This document shows positions 8,284 to 17,100 of a stretch of 64,000 nt of DNA, in pieces. The notes beneath the pieces were generated by a model. The model ran no database searches, was not told the origin of the DNA, and saw only the letters and a list, made by a program, of their open reading frames with translations. Source of the stretch: CAYZQH01 sp050300015 (lineage in GTDB: Bacteria > Pseudomonadota > Gammaproteobacteria > Pseudomonadales > Cellvibrionaceae); contig JBNKWZ010000024.1 of the NCBI GenBank assembly GCA_050300015.1, positions 248,001-312,000 of the forward strand, read 5' to 3'. Numbering within the stretch: position 1 is the stretch's first letter; every line of letters begins with the position of its first letter. The translations under genes were made by a program, and so were the position numbers.

Positions 8284-9360
8284 ATGTCACGCCTGAAAGT
8301 GTTCTCCCCCCTAAAATTAGCATTAATATTGGCCGCACTGTTTGTGGTTTGGTTGGCCATTGGAGATAAAAAGCAGGCGCAAGAGAGCGCCCCAGCCCCT
8401 CAGGCTCACAACGAGCTAACACTGCCTCGGGTGGAAGTACGTGTATCCAGGGCAACGCTTGAGGCTAACGATATCGTATTGCAAGGGCAAGTCGAACCTT
8501 GGGCTCGAGTGGCTGTTAAGGCGCAGGTGAGCGGGCAGGTGAGTCAATTAAAAAAACGTCAAGGCGACGTAGTTAAAACCGGTGATGTGTTGTTGGTACT
8601 GACGGATGAAGGTCGTCCCGAGCGATTGGCGGAGGCTCAGTCGACCTTGGCGCTTCGGGAAAAGGAGCTGGAAAGTGCGGTGAGTTTGCAATCCTCGCGT
8701 TTGGTGGCCGAGACTGAAATCACCCGCTTGCAAAGCGCTTTGGCTCAGGCGCGTGCAGACCTGGAAGCCAGCCGGTTGGCGGTGAAATACAGCCAGCCAG
8801 CTTCACCCTTTGATGGCATGGTGAACCGCCGGTATGTGGATCAGGGCGAATTTGTGAGCGTTGGCGAATCACTGATGGATGTGGTGGATATTTCTAAGCT
8901 TAAGGTCACAGCGTATGTCCCCCAGCAAAAAATCGGCAATGTGCAAGTTGGGCAGTCGGTAGAGGTGGTGTTGTTGGGTGGCGAGAAGCTTTCAGGCACG
9001 GTAAGTTTTGTGAGTTTTTCTGCGGATGAGCAGACGCGAGCTTTCTACATTGAGGTGACGGTGCCTAACCCGAGCCTGGCTCGTGTTTCGGGTGGCAGCG
9101 CAACTTTACACATTAAGTCTCCAAAAGCCCTCGCGCACACCTTATCGCCAGCACTGTTCTCTTTAAATGTGGATGGCCAACTGGGCGTGTACACGGTGGA
9201 TGACGACGATACGGTTCAGTTTCAAACTATCGATATCTTAAATGTGGAGAACCTTAGTGCCTCGGTACTAGGGCTTCCTGAAGAGGTAAGGCTTATAACC
9301 CTCGGGGCGGGCTTTGTAAGCCCAGGCCAAAAAGTGGAAGTGGTGGAGGCCACCCCGTGA
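8284..9360 (+). CDS. RND efflux periplasmic adaptor subunit (HlyD/MFP family)
   Basis: The 358-residue protein has an N-terminal membrane anchor or uncleaved signal (LALILAALFVVWLAIG, residues 13-28). A lipoyl/barrel-sandwich domain begins at VKAQVSGQVSQLKKRQGDVV, followed by a coiled-coil hairpin and the return strand SPFDGMVNRRYVDQGEFVS. Adaptors of this type bridge an inner-membrane RND pump and an outer-membrane channel. It overlaps the permease gene by four bases (GTGA), so the two are translationally coupled. No TolC-type gene is next to it, so an outer-membrane partner must be encoded elsewhere. The substrate is unknown. Confidence 0.92.
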   Translation: MSRLKVFSPLKLALILAALFVVWLAIGDKKQAQESAPAPQAHNELTLPRVEVRVSRATLEANDIVLQGQVEPWARVAVKAQVSGQVSQLKKRQGDVVKTGDVLLVLTDEGRPERLAEAQSTLALREKELESAVSLQSSRLVAETEITRLQSALAQARADLEASRLAVKYSQPASPFDGMVNRRYVDQGEFVSVGESLMDVVDISKLKVTAYVPQQKIGNVQVGQSVEVVLLGGEKLSGTVSFVSFSADEQTRAFYIEVTVPNPSLARVSGGSATLHIKSPKALAHTLSPALFSLNVDGQLGVYTVDDDDTVQFQTIDILNVENLSASVLGLPEEVRLITLGAGFVSPGQKVEVVEATP

Positions 9361-12300
9361 AGGCGTTTATCGAGGCGGCCATAGGCCGAAGTCGTGCCAC
9401 AGTAACACTGCTGGCTTTTATTTTTATCAGCGGGTTGATGGCCTATTCCAAAATCCCCAAGGAGGCCAACCCGGATGTGGCCATCCCCATGATGTATGTT
9501 TCCATGACGTTGGATGGCGTCAGCCCGGAAGATGCCGAGCGCTTGTTGGTGCGCCCCATGGAGCACGAACTCCGTTCATTGGAAGGTTTGAAGGAGATGA
9601 ACTCCACCGCCAGTGAAGGTTATGCCTCGGTGTTGTTGGAGTTCGATGCGGGGTTTGATGCGGATCAGGCCATCGCTGATGTGCGTGAAAAGGTGGATAT
9701 GGCGCGCAGCCGCCTGCCAGCTGAGGCCGATGAACCCATTGTGCACGAGATTAACGTGGCTTTGTTCCCCGTGTTGTCTGTGGGCTTGTCTGGGCCGATC
9801 TCTCAAATGGAATTGATTACCATCGCTCGGAATTTGAGGGATGAAATAGAAGCCATTCCGGAAGTGCTCGAAGTGGACATAGGCGGTGATCGAGAAGACA
9901 TGCTGGAGATCATCGTCGATCCACAAGTGCTGGATACCTACGGTGTGGACTATGTGCAATTGTTCAATCGAGTGTCGAGCAACAATCGTTTAGTAGCTGC
10001 AGGAAGTTTGGATACTGGCGCAGGGCGTATGTCCATTAAGGTGCCCGGTGTGGTGGAGGATTTAAACGATATCCTCAATATGCCGGTGAAGGTTAACGGC
10101 GACAGCGTGGTGGTGTTTGGTGAAGTGGCCACGGTCTCACGCAGTTTTAAAGATCCCCACGGGTTTGCGCGTATTAATGGTCAGCCCGCAGTGGTGTTGG
10201 AAGTTAAAAAAAGGGCTGGCGCTAATATTATTGAGACCATCGAGCAAACTCAGGCCATTTTAAACAAAGCCCAGGATTGGTTCCCTCCGGGAATGGAGGT
10301 GAATTACATCATGGATCAGTCCGAGCAAGTGCGGGATATGCTGTCGGATTTGCTCAACAATGTGCTCACCGCAGTGGTGTTGGTATTGATACTTATCATT
10401 GCCACCATGGGCGTTCGCTCTGCCATTTTGGTGGGGATTACCATCCCAGGGGCGTTTTTAGCCGGTATTTTATTGATCTGGTTGATGGGTTACACCATGA
10501 ACATTGTGGTGTTGTTCTCGCTCATTTTGGTGGCGGGTATGTTGGTGGATGGCGCCATCGTCGTGAGTGAGTTGGCCGACCGTAATATGATTGAAGGTCA
10601 GCCCCCCAAGCTTGCTTGGGCCAACGCTGCCAGTCGAATGGCTTGGCCCATTATTGCCTCAACGGCCACCACGCTTGCCGTGTTTGCGCCTTTGTTATTT
10701 TGGCCCGGGCTGATTGGCCAGTTTATGAAGTACCTCCCGGCTACAGTCATTTTGTGCTTAATGGCATCACTCGTTATGGCGCTGGTGTTTCTGCCCACTC
10801 TAGGTGGACTAAAAAAAACAGCAGTGGTTCACGATCACTCGGTGGGGACCAGTAAAGCCAGCCAGTGGTACGCAGCGGCTTTAAAAAAATGCCTGTTGCG
10901 CCCCAAAACCACTTTGGCGGGCATGATGGGTGGTATGGCCGTTATCTATGTGGCCTATGGCATGTTTAACCACGGGTTGGAGTTTTTTCCGTCGGTTGAG
11001 CCAGAATCTGCACAGGTTTGGGTTCGCGCCCGAGGGGACCTTTCGATATATGAACGTGACGCTGTGTTACAACGAGTGGAATCTAAGCTTCAAGGGTTGT
11101 CTGAGGTAAAAGCTTTGTATGCCCGCTCCATGGTGAGCGCCTCAGGCGAAATGCCACCGGATGTAATCGGCACCTTACAGTTCCAGTTTATTGATTGGTA
11201 CAAGCGTCGCCCAGCTTCCAAAATATTGGAAGAAATGAAAGCACTCACCGCGGATGTGGCCGGGGTAAAGCTGGAATTTCGCCAACAAGAAGAAGGCCCC
11301 GGAGGTGGTAAGCCGGTGGAGTTGCATGTGAGTGGTATGGAGACAGAAGCTCTGCATCACGCAGCAGACCTCATCATAGAGAAGATGCAGGCATTGGGTG
11401 GCTTTGTGGACATAGAAGACAACCGAAGTTTGCCAGGTGTTGAATGGCGCGTCATGGTGGATCGCGCCAAGGCGGCACGATTCGGCGCGGATGTGTTGAG
11501 TGTGGGTAACGCGGTGCAAATGGTGACGAATGGGTTATTACTTGCGCGCTATCGACCAGAATACGCCAGCGATGAGGTAGATATACGGGTGCGTTTTCCA
11601 GAGAACTGGCGTTCGTTAGAGCAGCTCTCGCGCTTAACTGTCAATACATCGCGCGGGCAGGTGCCCATCACCAACTTTGTGGAGGTAATACCCGGGCCCA
11701 AAACCAGTGTGTTGAGTCGAGTGGACGGCAGTCGGTCTGTGATTATTAAGTCCGATTTGGCACCGGGCGCCCAGGTGGCAGAGCGCCTGCACGCGCTACT
11801 CAATTCTGACATCGAGTTGCCAAAAGGTGTCAGAGTGAAAGCGGCGGGAGAGAGCCAAGACCAACAAGAGGCCGGGGCGTTTTTAATGTCCGCCTTTTTA
11901 ACAGCCATTTTTCTAATGATGCTGATTTTACTGGTGCAATTTAACAGCTGGTATCAAGCGCTATTAATTATTTCCGCCATTGTCTTTTCCACTGCGGGGG
12001 TGTTGTTGGGTTTGCTTGTCAACTTCCAACCTTTTGGCATCGTAATGGTGGGAATGGGTATTATTGGGCTGGCGGGTATTGTTGTGAATAACAATATTGT
12101 ATTGATTGATACTTACAACCAAATTCGAGACGATGGTGCCAGTGCTTTTGATGCGGCCTTTGAAACCGGTTGTTTGCGCTTGCGTCCGGTTTTATTAACT
12201 TCGGTAACCACCATTCTAGGTTTAATGCCCATGGCACTCGGCGTGAATGTGAATTTATTGGAGCCAAGCCTTGGCTTGGGCGCACCTTCAACGCAATGGT

Positions 12301-12461
12301 GGACGCAGCTTTCCAGCGCTATTGCCGGTGGGCTGACCATTGCCACTGTCTTGACTCTTATTTTGACCCCTTGCATGCTGATCTTGGGCGATGGGATTCG
12401 CGAACGGCATAAACACAACAGCATGGCGCGTCTGCGAGCGGCGGTACAAGCCAAGCAGTAA
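9357..12461 (+). CDS. RND multidrug-type efflux permease (HAE1-like)
   Basis: At 1034 residues it has the full duplicated RND architecture: TM1, a large periplasmic loop, TM2-6, a second loop, and TM8-12. GMLVDGAIVVSELADRN in TM4 holds the Asp of the proton relay, and the second half ends with GIVVNNNIVLIDTYN. It exchanges protons for export of amphipathic compounds from the periplasm or membrane. Translation starts at GTG 9357, overlapping the adaptor stop. It is followed by the second Rsm-type RNA, so the whole pump operon is bracketed by two sRNA copies. Confidence 0.93.
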   Translation: MKAFIEAAIGRSRATVTLLAFIFISGLMAYSKIPKEANPDVAIPMMYVSMTLDGVSPEDAERLLVRPMEHELRSLEGLKEMNSTASEGYASVLLEFDAGFDADQAIADVREKVDMARSRLPAEADEPIVHEINVALFPVLSVGLSGPISQMELITIARNLRDEIEAIPEVLEVDIGGDREDMLEIIVDPQVLDTYGVDYVQLFNRVSSNNRLVAAGSLDTGAGRMSIKVPGVVEDLNDILNMPVKVNGDSVVVFGEVATVSRSFKDPHGFARINGQPAVVLEVKKRAGANIIETIEQTQAILNKAQDWFPPGMEVNYIMDQSEQVRDMLSDLLNNVLTAVVLVLILIIATMGVRSAILVGITIPGAFLAGILLIWLMGYTMNIVVLFSLILVAGMLVDGAIVVSELADRNMIEGQPPKLAWANAASRMAWPIIASTATTLAVFAPLLFWPGLIGQFMKYLPATVILCLMASLVMALVFLPTLGGLKKTAVVHDHSVGTSKASQWYAAALKKCLLRPKTTLAGMMGGMAVIYVAYGMFNHGLEFFPSVEPESAQVWVRARGDLSIYERDAVLQRVESKLQGLSEVKALYARSMVSASGEMPPDVIGTLQFQFIDWYKRRPASKILEEMKALTADVAGVKLEFRQQEEGPGGGKPVELHVSGMETEALHHAADLIIEKMQALGGFVDIEDNRSLPGVEWRVMVDRAKAARFGADVLSVGNAVQMVTNGLLLARYRPEYASDEVDIRVRFPENWRSLEQLSRLTVNTSRGQVPITNFVEVIPGPKTSVLSRVDGSRSVIIKSDLAPGAQVAERLHALLNSDIELPKGVRVKAAGESQDQQEAGAFLMSAFLTAIFLMMLILLVQFNSWYQALLIISAIVFSTAGVLLGLLVNFQPFGIVMVGMGIIGLAGIVVNNNIVLIDTYNQIRDDGASAFDAAFETGCLRLRPVLLTSVTTILGLMPMALGVNVNLLEPSLGLGAPSTQWWTQLSSAIAGGLTIATVLTLILTPCMLILGDGIRERHKHNSMARLRAAVQAKQ

Positions 12462-12528
12462 TGTTTTTCTACACCTATGTCAAACAAGGCGGTGTGTTGC
12501 ATGGGTGTAGGCGTAAACGCTTGAGTTA

Positions 12529-12595
12529 TATGGGCAATGTCGCACAAGGTACATTGCCAATGGCGTGCAGCTGAAAATTTAAAAACCAGGATAAT
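12529..12595 (+). promoter_or_regulatory. GacA-like upstream element and -10 box of sRNA copy 2
   Basis: TATGGGCAATGTCGCACA (12529-12546) matches the element upstream of copy 1 at 13 of 18 positions. GATAAT (12590-12595) begins 61 bases after its first base, identical spacing to copy 1. The right half here is CGCACA rather than CTTACA. Conservation of both elements and their distance, in otherwise diverged flanks, supports a real promoter. Confidence 0.55.
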
Positions 12596-12600
12596 AAACA

Positions 12601-12716
12601 TCACAGGGACGTGGCAAGGAAAGCATTTGTTGGCGAGGACTGCCAAAGGAAGCGCCCCCTTCAGAAGGAGCTGGAGTGTTAAGAGCCCCCAATCAGGAAA
12701 CTGATTGGGGGTTTTT
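12601..12716 (+). ncRNA. RsmY/RsmZ/CsrB-type regulatory RNA, copy 2
   Basis: This paralogue of the RNA at 8057-8172 has the same length (about 116 nt) and seven GGA motifs, one of them in the terminator loop. The CAC-AGGGAC-GTG hairpin and the TTGGC-GAGGACT-GCCAA hairpin are kept with changes in the loop or at the stem base. It ends in an 11-bp terminator stem and T-run. It is expected to titrate CsrA/RsmA, like copy 1. The differing sequence between GGA motifs fits two functional, diverged copies rather than a recent duplication. Confidence 0.75.
12686..12716 (+). terminator. Intrinsic terminator of sRNA copy 2
   Basis: CCCCCAATCAG pairs perfectly with CTGATTGGGGG around GAAA and is followed by TTTTT. 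Confidence 0.92.
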
Positions 12717-12827
12717 GCGTATTATGGGCACAAGCAGAAATAGACGGGTATTCGTGCGACAAAAGAGCGTAATTCGGAAGTGGTATAAAGTAGAGCCGTT
12801 TAAGTTTGGGTGTTTGGAGTGGGATAA

Positions 12828-13634
12828 ATGATTGAGCTGTTGCTAAAGAGTGTGGTTGCGGCTGGCGATGCCATTATGGCGGTCTACCAGTCCGACCATT
12901 GGGAGGTGGAAACCAAAAGTGATGACTCTCCCATTACCTTGGCGGACAAACGCGCCAACGCACTCTTGCTACCTGTATTAGAAGGTTTGAATGTTGGGCC
13001 CGTTCTATCTGAGGAGGGGGTTCAACCACCGTGGGAGGTGCGTAAACACTGGCAGCAGTATTGGTTAATCGACCCGCTGGATGGCACCAAAGAGTTTATC
13101 GACCGAAATGGTGAATTTACGGTCAATATTGCACTGATTCAAAATGGCGTACCGGTTATTGGGGTGGTTTACGCACCGGTGAGTCAATTATGTTTTTGGG
13201 GTGAGCGTGCGCGAGGTGCCTTTTGCGTGAATATTACCAATGGCTCGCAGGCAGCCGAGCCCATAAAAGGGGCCGCGACCCCCAAGGGCCTAGACAACTG
13301 GTGTGTTGTGGGCAGTCGATCTCATCGGGGGAATGAAACGGCAATGATGAATACCGTTTTACAAAACCCGAGTTGGCTGGCGGTGGGTAGCTCATTAAAG
13401 TTTTGTATGCTCGCAAATGGGCAGGCGCACCTTTATCCGCGCGTCACACCCACCAGCGAATGGGATACCGCAGCCGCGCAAGGTGTATTGGAAGCTGCTG
13501 GTGGTGTGGTACTGGAGTGGGGCAGTTGGCAGCCTCTACGGTATAACACCAAGCCGAGTTTATTGAACCCAAGTTTTTTAGCTTGCTCTGAAATGAACGG
13601 CGCGCTCAAACTTACGTCCCAATTAACGGTTTAG
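12828..13634 (+). CDS. cysQ: 3'(2'),5'-bisphosphate nucleotidase
   Basis: Hydrolyses 3'-phosphoadenosine 5'-phosphate to AMP, clearing the by-product of sulfate assimilation and sulfation. The 268 residues carry the metal-binding motifs of the inositol-phosphatase superfamily: DDSPITLADKRAN, LSEEG (the Glu of motif A), WLIDPLDGTKEFIDRNGEF (DPLDGT), and EWDTAAAQGVLEAAGG near the C-terminus. Length is standard. It is a single gene between sRNA copy 2 and the tandem hairpin repeat. Confidence 0.93.
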   Translation: MIELLLKSVVAAGDAIMAVYQSDHWEVETKSDDSPITLADKRANALLLPVLEGLNVGPVLSEEGVQPPWEVRKHWQQYWLIDPLDGTKEFIDRNGEFTVNIALIQNGVPVIGVVYAPVSQLCFWGERARGAFCVNITNGSQAAEPIKGAATPKGLDNWCVVGSRSHRGNETAMMNTVLQNPSWLAVGSSLKFCMLANGQAHLYPRVTPTSEWDTAAAQGVLEAAGGVVLEWGSWQPLRYNTKPSLLNPSFLACSEMNGALKLTSQLTV

Positions 13635-13640
13635 TTTATT

Positions 13641-13976
13641 AACCCGGCAATTCAATAGATCTCTTATCTATTGAATTGTGCGCCGTTAAAATCCGAGCGA
13701 AAATGTGTGAGTCTTCTTGTATTTTAAGGACTTGCATTGGCCATTTTGGCTAATGGCGGCACATCCGTGTGCCGCATTAACCCGGCATAAAAGATTGCCG
13801 GGCTGTTAACCTGGCAATTCAATAGATCTCCTATCTATTGAACTGCGCGCCGTTAAAATACTGGCGAAAATGTGTGAATTTCCTTGTATTTTAAGGACTT
13901 GCATTGGCCATTCTGGCCAATGGCGGCACATCCGTGTGCCGCATCAACCCGACAGAAAAGATTGTCGGGTTGATAA
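13641..13976 (+). repeat. Tandem pair of a 167-bp hairpin-rich intergenic repeat
   Basis: Two head-to-tail units begin at 13641 and 13808. Each is a chain of inverted repeats. A 13-bp arm (CAATTCAATAGAT) is mirrored after five bases in the first unit. Next come a CATTGGCCA/TGGCCAATG palindrome and a GCGGCACA-TCCG-TGTGCCGC hairpin. Each unit closes with AACCCGRCA paired to TTGYCGGGYT. The block AAAATGTGTGA...CTTGTATTTTAAGGA is shared with copies elsewhere in the window. There is no coding potential. It resembles REP/BIME or MITE-type elements. The following 60 bases to gluQRS hold nothing clear. Confidence 0.85.
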
Positions 13977-14038
13977 TAGGCTATGCGGTAGCGCGTTTGG
14001 GCGAGATATAGAAAAAGGCAGAAAAGGCAGTAATGTCG

Positions 14039-14950
14039 CTAGAGTGTGGGGCTTTTAAAAGTTTTGTGGGTAGGCATTTGGCGAAGTACTTGAATATCAA
14101 AGTGCTCTACACCAAATTCCAGTATCTTCTCAAGTGGCAAGTGCAGTAAAGATGGCGGTGTAGGTAGGCTTAAAAACGCAAAGCTATCAATCACGTTTTT
14201 TCGTGCTCTTTGGTCATCGATGGCGGGTGCGTGAGTTTGTTTACTGAGTTTGTCGCCATTGTGGTCCACCACTACGGGTAGGTGCGCAAATTTGGGTATG
14301 GCGTAGCCAAGCGTTTTATATAAAGCGATCTGATTACCCGTGGTTTCAAGTAGGTCGATGCCGCGCACCACGTGCGTGATATTTTGAAAGTGATCGTCTA
14401 TCACCACTGCCAACTGATAGGCGAACAAGCCGTCTTTGCGCACTAAAATAAAATCTTGATCGGACAGTGTTGTGCATTCGATATGGCCCTGAAGTGCATC
14501 CTCAAACCCGTGGCTATCAACGTTGGTGGTGTCGAGTCGAATGGCGCAAGCCGAATTGGGCGGAGGCGGGGATCGCAAGCAGTGCCCATCATAACCGCTA
14601 GGTAATTGGTGAATACGTTTTCGTGTGCAATTACAAGGGTAAGTCAGGCCTTGGCGCTGTAGAACATTCAATGTGGCTTGGTAGGCCTCTGTGCGAGTAC
14701 TTTGATACAGTACGGGGGCGTCACTGTGAAGGCCGTGGGCTGAAAGTGAATTTAAAATGGTTTGCTTGGCACCAGGCTGCTCCCGAGGAGGGTCAATGTC
14801 CTCCATGCGAATTAGCCACTTACCGTGGTGGGTTTTAGCGTGAAGGTAGCTCGCCACGGCACATACAAGCGAGCCAAAATGCAATGGACCTGAAGGAGAG
14901 GGAGCAAAGCGGCCGATATACCCAGTCGATGTCTCAGTAGGGGGTGCCAT
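14039..14950 (-). CDS. gluQRS: Glutamyl-Q tRNA(Asp) synthetase
   Basis: This truncated GluRS paralogue attaches glutamate to the queuosine base at the wobble position of tRNA-Asp. The 303 residues contain the class I signature GRFAPSPSGPLHFGSL (HIGH-type), RMEDIDPPRE, the zinc-binding CNCTRKRI segment with a Y...C partner, and KLSKQ (KMSKS-type). The anticodon-binding domain of true GluRS is absent, as expected. It lies 33 bases downstream of dksA on the same strand, the conserved dksA-gluQRS pair of gammaproteobacteria. Confidence 0.95.
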   Translation of the reverse strand: MAPPTETSTGYIGRFAPSPSGPLHFGSLVCAVASYLHAKTHHGKWLIRMEDIDPPREQPGAKQTILNSLSAHGLHSDAPVLYQSTRTEAYQATLNVLQRQGLTYPCNCTRKRIHQLPSGYDGHCLRSPPPPNSACAIRLDTTNVDSHGFEDALQGHIECTTLSDQDFILVRKDGLFAYQLAVVIDDHFQNITHVVRGIDLLETTGNQIALYKTLGYAIPKFAHLPVVVDHNGDKLSKQTHAPAIDDQRARKNVIDSFAFLSLPTPPSLLHLPLEKILEFGVEHFDIQVLRQMPTHKTFKSPTL

Positions 14951-14983
14951 TGGGAGTCAAGGGCCGGCAGAGCCGGCGCCAAG

Positions 14984-15415
14984 CTAACCTAAAACTTGTT
15001 TTTCTTTGATCTCGTCGATGGTTTTGCAGTCCACACACAAAGTCGCCGTGGGACGAGCTTCGAGCCGGCGAATGCCAATCTCAACGCCGCAAGCGTCACA
15101 AAAACCGTAGTCATCGGTTTCGATCAGCTCTAGTGTTTTATCAATTTTTTTAATGAGCTTACGTTCACGGTCGCGTGTGCGTAGCTCAAGGCTAAATTCT
15201 TCTTCTTGGCTGGCTCTATCCGCAGGGTCTGGGAAGTTGGCAGCCTCATCCTTTAAGTGGGACATGGTACGGTCGACTTCTTGCATCAACTCTTTTTTCC
15301 AAGCGAACAGTAAGGATTTAAAGTGTTCGCGCTGGGCCTCGTTCATGTATTCTTCGCCCTTTTTTTCTTTGTAGGGCGCTATTCCGTGAAGTCCAAAATT
15401 GGTTGTATCAGGCAT
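14984..15415 (-). CDS. dksA: RNA polymerase-binding transcription factor DksA
   Basis: Enters the RNA polymerase secondary channel and, with ppGpp, controls rRNA and amino-acid promoters. Of 143 residues, the coiled coil has the tip motif NFPDPADRASQEEEF (D-x-x-D-x-A). The C-terminus has the four-cysteine zinc finger CDACG...CVDC with GIRRLEARPTA between. The N-terminal APYKEKKGEEYMNEAQ aligns with the E. coli protein, supporting this start. It is transcribed with gluQRS and divergently from sfsA. Confidence 0.97.
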   Translation of the reverse strand: MPDTTNFGLHGIAPYKEKKGEEYMNEAQREHFKSLLFAWKKELMQEVDRTMSHLKDEAANFPDPADRASQEEEFSLELRTRDRERKLIKKIDKTLELIETDDYGFCDACGVEIGIRRLEARPTATLCVDCKTIDEIKEKQVLG

Positions 15416-15825
15416 CGTTCAAAGCCTCTTAATGTTATTGCTGTTATGCACAACAATTGAATCCGTTGTGAGTGACAAAACCTGCCTAGATGTGGGGGCG
15501 GTTTCGCGAAATTCAATGGCCATTTTTGGCGAAGCGGCAACGCTATCAAATTCCCGATATCTACGCCAGCACTTATTTAGGCCAGTGTTTGCAATAGGTC
15601 CTACAATCAGATCAGGTATTGTTGCGGTGATCAAAAAGTAGTCAGGATGCGGTTTTTTTGAAGGCCGTTGCTGCTCTGCAGCGTATAAGCACTTCAAAAG
15701 TGGTGACCAAAAAGGTTGGGGCTTCAAAACTTGATGGCCAAAGATATTATTGCCTAAATTCAGCAAAAGTGCAGATGGAAAATTGAGTTAAAGTGTGTGT
15801 TGGTCAATTCAATGAAAGGTAAAAA
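15416..15825. other. dksA-sfsA divergent intergenic region
   Basis: About 410 bases with no supported gene. An open frame on the minus strand at 15419-15766 has no family pattern. Promoters of dksA and sfsA must lie here, but I could not place them with confidence. Confidence 0.5.
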
Positions 15826-16527
15826 GTGAAATTCTCACCTCCACTAAAAAAAGCGCGTTTGATTAAGCGCTATAAACGCTTTTTGGTTGATGCGTGTTTA
15901 GAGGATGGGAGCGTGGTAACCATGCACTGTCCCAACACGGGTAGCATGCGTGAGTGCTTGGCCCCTGATGCCCCTCTGTGGTACTCCACCAGTGGTAATG
16001 CCAAGCGCAAATACCCACACACCTGGGAGATTGCAACAACACCCGCGGGGGATTTGGCGGGCATCAATACCCACCGCGCAAACACCTTGGTAAAAGAGGC
16101 CATTGAGCGTGGGTTGGTGCCAGAACTGCGAAATGTGGATCGATTACAAGCAGAGGTGAAATTTGGTTCAGAGGGTAGCCGAGCGGATTTTTTGGTTAGC
16201 GCTTCAGGTGCTGAGTGGGTTGTTGAGGTGAAAAATGTCACCCTAAAGGCATCTGGCAAGGGGTATTTCCCCGATGCCGTCACGGACCGTGGTACTAAGC
16301 ATTTACGTGAGCTCACGCGTGTGGTGGAACGTGGTGGTCATGCGCTTTTGATCTTTTGCGTACAGCATACGGGGATTGATTCCGTCTCGCCGGCAGGCCA
16401 TATCGACGCCAAATATCATCAGGCCTTTAAGGCGGCGATGGCTCAGGGCGTCCAGTTCTGTGCACTGAAAGCGACCATCTCACCAGATGAAATCGTGTTA
16501 ACGCAAAGCGTGCCCGTGGTGGTTTAA
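15826..16527 (+). CDS. sfsA: DNA/RNA nuclease SfsA
   Basis: The 233-residue protein has the family signature near the N-terminus (KARLIKRYKRFLVD, then HCPNTGSM) and a nuclease-type core, DFLV...WVVEVKNVTL, resembling the E-x-K of restriction-like folds, followed by FPDAVTDRGTKHLRELT. First described as a sugar fermentation stimulation protein and later as a nucleic-acid-binding nuclease, its physiological role is uncertain. I chose the GTG at 15826; GAAAGG lies about seven bases upstream. It neighbours dksA, as in E. coli. Confidence 0.93.
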   Translation: MKFSPPLKKARLIKRYKRFLVDACLEDGSVVTMHCPNTGSMRECLAPDAPLWYSTSGNAKRKYPHTWEIATTPAGDLAGINTHRANTLVKEAIERGLVPELRNVDRLQAEVKFGSEGSRADFLVSASGAEWVVEVKNVTLKASGKGYFPDAVTDRGTKHLRELTRVVERGGHALLIFCVQHTGIDSVSPAGHIDAKYHQAFKAAMAQGVQFCALKATISPDEIVLTQSVPVVV

Positions 16528-16650
16528 GGCGCTTAGCCTGTTGGTCAATGCCAGGGGAGCACCCTCTTTGTCTAAGGTTGTCGTTATAGGCGTAGGGGTC
16601 GCAGTCAACACAATCGTCCGGCAAGGTGAGTGATTGTGACGGTTATTATT

Positions 16651-16760
16651 AACCCGGCAAATATAATTGTTGGGTTAATAGTGATACAAGAGGTGTCACC
16701 ATTAGTATTTTAAAGGCGAGCCATTCCATTATTGGGATGAGGCACTGAATTGCCGGGTGA
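16651..16760 (+). repeat. Diverged copy of the hairpin-rich intergenic repeat
   Basis: AACCCGGCAA...TTGTTGGGTTAA (16651-16678) forms the terminal hairpin seen in the 13641 copies. TAGTATTTTAAAGG and a closing TTGCCGGGT follow. The middle part has diverged. It lies between sfsA and the Rieske gene. Confidence 0.6.
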
Positions 16761-16780
16761 GTAATGCAATGGAAGGTGGC

Positions 16781-17095
16781 TCAGTTTAGCCAAATTTGAT
16801 TATCTTTTAGCTCGAAAGGTGCAGCGGTAAGCGCATCGCCGGCACAAGGGCCCGCCACGCAGAGACCGGTCTCAACGATGAATAAAGCCCCGTGGGTAGA
16901 GCAGCGGAGCAATTCGCCCTCTTCGTCCAAAAAGTGATCAGGCTGCCATTCCAGCGGAATGCCGAGGTGGGGGCAGCGATTGATATAAACGTAGAATTGA
17001 GCGTCTTTATGCACAACAACATAGGTACGGCCCCTAAAGGCAACACCTATGGCTTGGCCATCAGGAACTGCGCTACAAGCACACAGTACCGGCAT
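16781..17095 (-). CDS. Small Rieske [2Fe-2S] ferredoxin-like protein
   Basis: At 104 residues it is a stand-alone Rieske domain with both cluster-binding motifs, CPHLG and CSTHG (C-x-H ... C-x-x-H). The spacing between them is longer than in dioxygenase ferredoxins. It has no signal peptide or membrane segment, so it is cytoplasmic. Such small Rieske proteins pass electrons to an unidentified oxidoreductase or act in assimilatory pathways. No partner reductase is adjacent. It is five bases downstream of the TfoX-C gene on the same strand. Confidence 0.85.
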   Translation of the reverse strand: MPVLCACSAVPDGQAIGVAFRGRTYVVVHKDAQFYVYINRCPHLGIPLEWQPDHFLDEEGELLRCSTHGALFIVETGLCVAGPCAGDALTAAPFELKDNQIWLN

Positions 17096-17100
17096 TGGAC

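Noticed and set aside
12113..12646. 177-codon minus-strand frame spanning the RND 3' end and sRNA copy 2
   Set aside because: Antisense to a clear permease gene and to the GGA-rich RNA; its residues look like a reverse-strand shadow.
13641..13976. Possible CRISPR array from the tandem repeat
   Set aside because: Only two long (167 bp) units that are similar along their whole length; no short repeats with unique spacers and no cas genes.
15419..15766. 115-codon minus-strand frame between dksA and sfsA
   Set aside because: No recognisable segment, and composition is unlike a folded protein; occupies the promoter region of two genes.
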